From contig SLFV01000267.1 in NCBI GenBank assembly GCA_007124075.1, positions 1 through 9,911 on the forward strand: a stretch of 9,911 nucleotides of DNA, given 5' to 3'. This stretch comes from Roseimaritima sp. (GTDB taxonomy: Bacteria > Planctomycetota > Planctomycetia > Pirellulales > Pirellulaceae). This document shows, piece after piece, positions 8,301 to 9,911 of the stretch (position 1 is the stretch's first letter; each line of letters begins with the position of its first letter). Under the pieces are notes generated by a model, which had not been told where the DNA came from, did no database searches, and saw only the letters and a program-made list of their open reading frames with translations. The translations under genes were made by a program, and so were the position numbers.

Positions 8301-9742
8301 AAAAATCCCATCCGAAAGGCTTGCTGCGACTGCCCCAGGGCAACAGGCTGTGAATTGTTGTACCCCTGCATCGCCCAAATCCAGTTGTCCAAACCGTACT
8401 GAAAGTTGCTAACGCCCCCATGGGTATCGCCCATCTGCCAGTTGGTGACCAGCGCACGACGCACGTCCGCGCGATCATCCCCCGTGGTGTCTTGTAAAAA
8501 GACGGTTTCGGTACCGTCCTGCACCAACACCCCATCACCGACAAAAGCGATCGAAGTGGGAATGCTGAGCTGTTCCGCAAAGATCGTGAATTGATCGGCC
8601 CGACCATCGCCGGTAGTATCTTCGCAGATCCGGATTCGATCCCGACCCTCACCAATTGGCTGCAGTTCGTTAGGATAGTCATACGTTTCGGCAACCCATA
8701 ACCTGCCGCGAGCGTCCCATGCCATGCAGATCGGTTTGCCTTGCAAATCAGGCTCACTTGCGAACAGTTGCAGATGGAACCCTTCCGGGACAACCATCCG
8801 TTGCATTGACTGGTCCGGCGGAAGCGGAAGTTGCATCCGATTCAACGGATCGGCTTGCGTGCCCCATTGCGAGGAGGGGGTATAGTTGGGAATCTGCTGA
8901 CCGACATCGACGTACTGGAAGACGTCCGCGGCACCCGCGGCACCCGCCGCAGCAGCGGTTTTGGGTTTGGGAAAGGGAGCGGACTGCAAGTAGTCGCCAG
9001 CCAGTGTCGGGTTACCTCCGGTCACCCAAAGAATTCCACGCTGAACCAGATTGTGAAACCCTGGGTGGGTCCACGTCCGTTCATCATGCCCCCAGGCGGT
9101 GTAAAAGACGCGGCCCTCGCCATGCGTACGAATCCACGTCCAAGGCTCACGGCCCTCGCGATCAACCCGGTATTCCAACACCGTGCGGTTTTCCTCGTTG
9201 TGCAAATGGTGCACGTAGGTCTCATCCCAGCTTCGAAAACCACCGTAGCGCCGCGTGAGCACGTGATCTGGGTCCGCCACCGTCGCTTGGAAAACGCCGG
9301 TTCCGTGCCGCTGGAACTGAGCCCCCATTAACGCGACCAAATCGGGCTGGTTCCGGAAGCAGAAACTGGCACAGTGCAGCGGCACAAATCCACCGCCACT
9401 GGCAACGTACTGCAACAAAGCATCGGCGTATTCTCGCGAAATCGTGTCAATGTTCGCGTACAGAATCAGAGCGTCATAGCGACGCAGGTTCGGAAGCTTC
9501 AAATCGCTAATCTGGTCGGTGTAAACCAACTGAAACCCTCGGGCGGCAAATTCGGTTTCTATTTCTGCAAACCGTGCGGCTGGGCGATGAGGTCCATCGT
9601 CTCCTAAGAACAGTACGCGCAACGGTTGTTGCGCGGCACAAAGCGCGAGCGTGGGAGGCGACATCGCCAAACTTATGGCCAGCATAGCGCAGGAAAACCA
9701 ATTTGCGGTCGCACGGAATATCGCGAGAAACGTTTTCGACAT
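5330..9742 (-). CDS. Secreted ThuA / membrane-bound dehydrogenase-type / HEAT / CxxCH heme multidomain protein
   Basis: This 1470-residue protein begins with a signal peptide (hydrophobic core about 15-34, likely cut near LCA-AQQ). The domains, in order, are as follows. ThuA-like (about 42-245) shows RVLFLGDDG, GGGFVPLHCASFCF and WGHDERTWTHPGFH. An Ala/Gly linker lies near 263-275. A TIGR02604 putative membrane-bound dehydrogenase beta-propeller (about 316-685) starts MVVPEGFHLQLFASEP, has WDARGRLWVAETYDYP and ends GRIYRVV. HEAT-like helical repeats occupy about 700-890, then more helical sequence. A TIGR02603 planctomycete heme domain (about 1143-1275) has CAKCH at 1158-1162 and MPEGF at 1254, a candidate distal Met ligand. 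A C-terminal domain (about 1290-1465) is rich in strands (ALHVLGGVSGWG, DYIRRVDVP). The heme should be covalently attached outside the cytoplasm. A role in oxidising or binding a sugar-like substrate with electron transfer to heme is inference. ATG 9742 is preferred over the in-frame TTG at 9748. It probably leads a two-gene operon with the FAD oxidoreductase. Confidence 0.95.
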   Translation of the reverse strand: MSKTFLAIFRATANWFSCAMLAISLAMSPPTLALCAAQQPLRVLFLGDDGPHRPAARFAEIETEFAARGFQLVYTDQISDLKLPNLRRYDALILYANIDTISREYADALLQYVASGGGFVPLHCASFCFRNQPDLVALMGAQFQRHGTGVFQATVADPDHVLTRRYGGFRSWDETYVHHLHNEENRTVLEYRVDREGREPWTWIRTHGEGRVFYTAWGHDERTWTHPGFHNLVQRGILWVTGGNPTLAGDYLQSAPFPKPKTAAAAGAAGAADVFQYVDVGQQIPNYTPSSQWGTQADPLNRMQLPLPPDQSMQRMVVPEGFHLQLFASEPDLQGKPICMAWDARGRLWVAETYDYPNELQPIGEGRDRIRICEDTTGDGRADQFTIFAEQLSIPTSIAFVGDGVLVQDGTETVFLQDTTGDDRADVRRALVTNWQMGDTHGGVSNFQYGLDNWIWAMQGYNNSQPVALGQSQQAFRMGFFRMKPDGSEVEFIRSTNNNTWGLGISEEGLVFGSTANGNPSIYMPIPNRYYERVRGWTPSLTLSSIADTNQFRPITDKVRQVDHHGGYTAAAGHALYTARSYPREYWNRTAFVNGPTGHLVGTFVLERRGTDFTSTSPFNLLASDDEWTAPIMAEVGPDGNVWVIDWYNYIIQHNPTPQGFTTGKGRAYETDLRDKKHGRIYRVVPNSYTPVVVPDLQQADSRQRIAALSHPTMLVRKHAQRLLVEAGDTAIAPELIALLKDDHVDEIGLNVAAIHALWTLQGLGLLQQADSEAALAVYAALSHPSAGVRRNAVQVLPHDDRSVAAIEQAGLIDDRDWLVRLAAVLALVDLPPSPTSAVLVSRLASNPAAMADRWLPDAVTSAAAHNDVDFLNSLADLRALPDVTVEIARRTANHYARGEQTAEAPELLAMLADAPLPLVEAILQGLSQGFSEDRSVRLTAMQEERLDSILQRLPLGSKGVLIKLATAWGSERFGEYGDQIVATLLGQVSDVELQEDQRSTAARQALEFRAEDPGIVAALLEEVHPRTAPGVVVGILDALALSRAENVGPLVVERFAAMTPTVKKAAVGLLLARPAATRALLRAAEAGKLSLAELALDQQQALRGHADREIHELANRLLESGGMLPSADRQQVLDQWMYLTKQSGDPAKGKLVYKTHCAKCHVHSGEGVAIGPDLTGMAVHPKEELLIHILDPSRSVEGNFRAYSVLTVDGVVLTGMLASESKTAIELFDTEGRRQSLLREDIEEFEMSPKSIMPEGFESAMKPEEMSDLLEFLTQRGRFVPLDLSRVATVSSDRGMFYDRNATAERLDFGDWSPRTFAGVPFQLIDPRAGMVANAIVLRSPNSELVRRLPRRVRVPIDGKIAALHVLGGVSGWGSPYGQPGSVSMIVRFHFQDGQREDHELRNGRHLADYIRRVDVPDSQFAFDLHGRQLRYLVVHPSRDTPIHEIELLKGPDNTAPVVMALTAEMADH
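6257..6271 (-). other. CxxCH heme c attachment motif (CAKCH)
   Basis: Codons for Cys-Ala-Lys-Cys-His, residues 1158-1162 of the large protein, follow GKLVYKTHCAKCH, the standard entry of a class I cytochrome c helix. Both cysteines and the histidine are intact. It is the only CxxCH I noticed in the protein, so a mono-heme protein is expected. Confidence 0.9.
8927..8953 (-). repeat. 9-bp in-frame repeat encoding Ala/Gly linker
   Basis: The plus strand has two exact copies of CGCGGCACC and a third degenerate copy (CGCCGCAGC). Because the unit is 9 bp the reading frame is kept. The minus strand reads Ala-Ala-Ala-Ala-Gly-Ala-Ala-Gly-Ala-Ala, a flexible linker between the ThuA domain and the dehydrogenase-type propeller. 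Such repeats can gain or lose units without breaking the frame. Confidence 0.75.
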
Positions 9743-9911
9743 CAGCAAGGTTCGTCAGTGAAAAGTAAAAAAGATGCTTTGCCGACCCATTATTGATCAG
9801 AGGACACCCGTTTTGAAGAGCATCATGCCGAAATAAGCACCACAGTGGCGACCTAACCGCCGCTGATCGCATTACGCCAACCGACGCGGTACCGGGAACG
9901 CAAGGACAAAT
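9743..9911. other. Leader region upstream of the large heme protein
   Basis: The region contains no convincing gene on either strand. The part nearest the start is AT-rich on the minus strand (ATCTTTTTTACTTTTCACTG, about 15-35 bp before the ATG), and a promoter is expected in this leader. I cannot pick a -35/-10 pair with confidence. A short GGCG/CGCC dyad lies near 9845-9859 but has no T-run. No Shine-Dalgarno is visible in front of ATG 9742 or TTG 9748. Confidence 0.4.

Noticed and set aside
9507..9872. Minus-strand open frame overlapping the start of the large heme protein in another frame
   Set aside because: Most of it lies inside the signal peptide and ThuA coding sequence in a different frame, and the product is rich in Arg, Cys and His with no recognisable domain.

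Overview
The window looks like a piece of a planctomycete chromosome (Pirellula/Rhodopirellula-like). Three things support this. One gene encodes a giant protein with the ThuA, membrane-dehydrogenase, HEAT-repeat and CxxCH-heme layout typical of that phylum. A second encodes an exported protease that opens with the planctomycete LEPR-xLL-type motif (here VESLEDRRVLSA). A third is a WPGF-type PQQ-like propeller protein. The species assignment is inference; no rRNA or other marker gene is present.

All five genes lie on the minus strand, so transcription runs from the right edge to the left. In that order: (1) about 170 bp of leader; (2) a 1470-residue secreted ThuA / dehydrogenase / HEAT / cytochrome c protein (5330-9742); (3) a TIGR03364-type FAD-dependent amine oxidoreductase (4010-5251, or from 5323), close enough to share a transcript with gene 2; (4) a 276 bp gap; (5) a secreted PQQ-like beta-propeller protein (2417-3733); (6) a 137 bp gap; (7) a ten-helix EamA/DMT transporter (1404-2279); (8) a 277 bp gap with a TC-rich tract; (9) the N-terminal 375 residues of a reprolysin-type zinc metalloprotease (1-1126) that runs off the left edge.

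The large heme protein and the FAD enzyme form the only convincing operon. Both are redox proteins, but the first appears to be exported and the second cytoplasmic, so a direct electron-transfer partnership is not shown. The other three genes are separated by gaps of 137-277 bp and may be independent units. I saw no tRNA, rRNA, CRISPR array, insertion sequence, integrase or phage gene. All plus-strand open frames lie opposite these genes and read as their shadows. The window is mostly ordinary planctomycete chromosome; the points worth a second look are the domain combination of the giant protein, the FAD oxidoreductase without a phosphonate gene beside it, and the unusual N-terminus of the protease.
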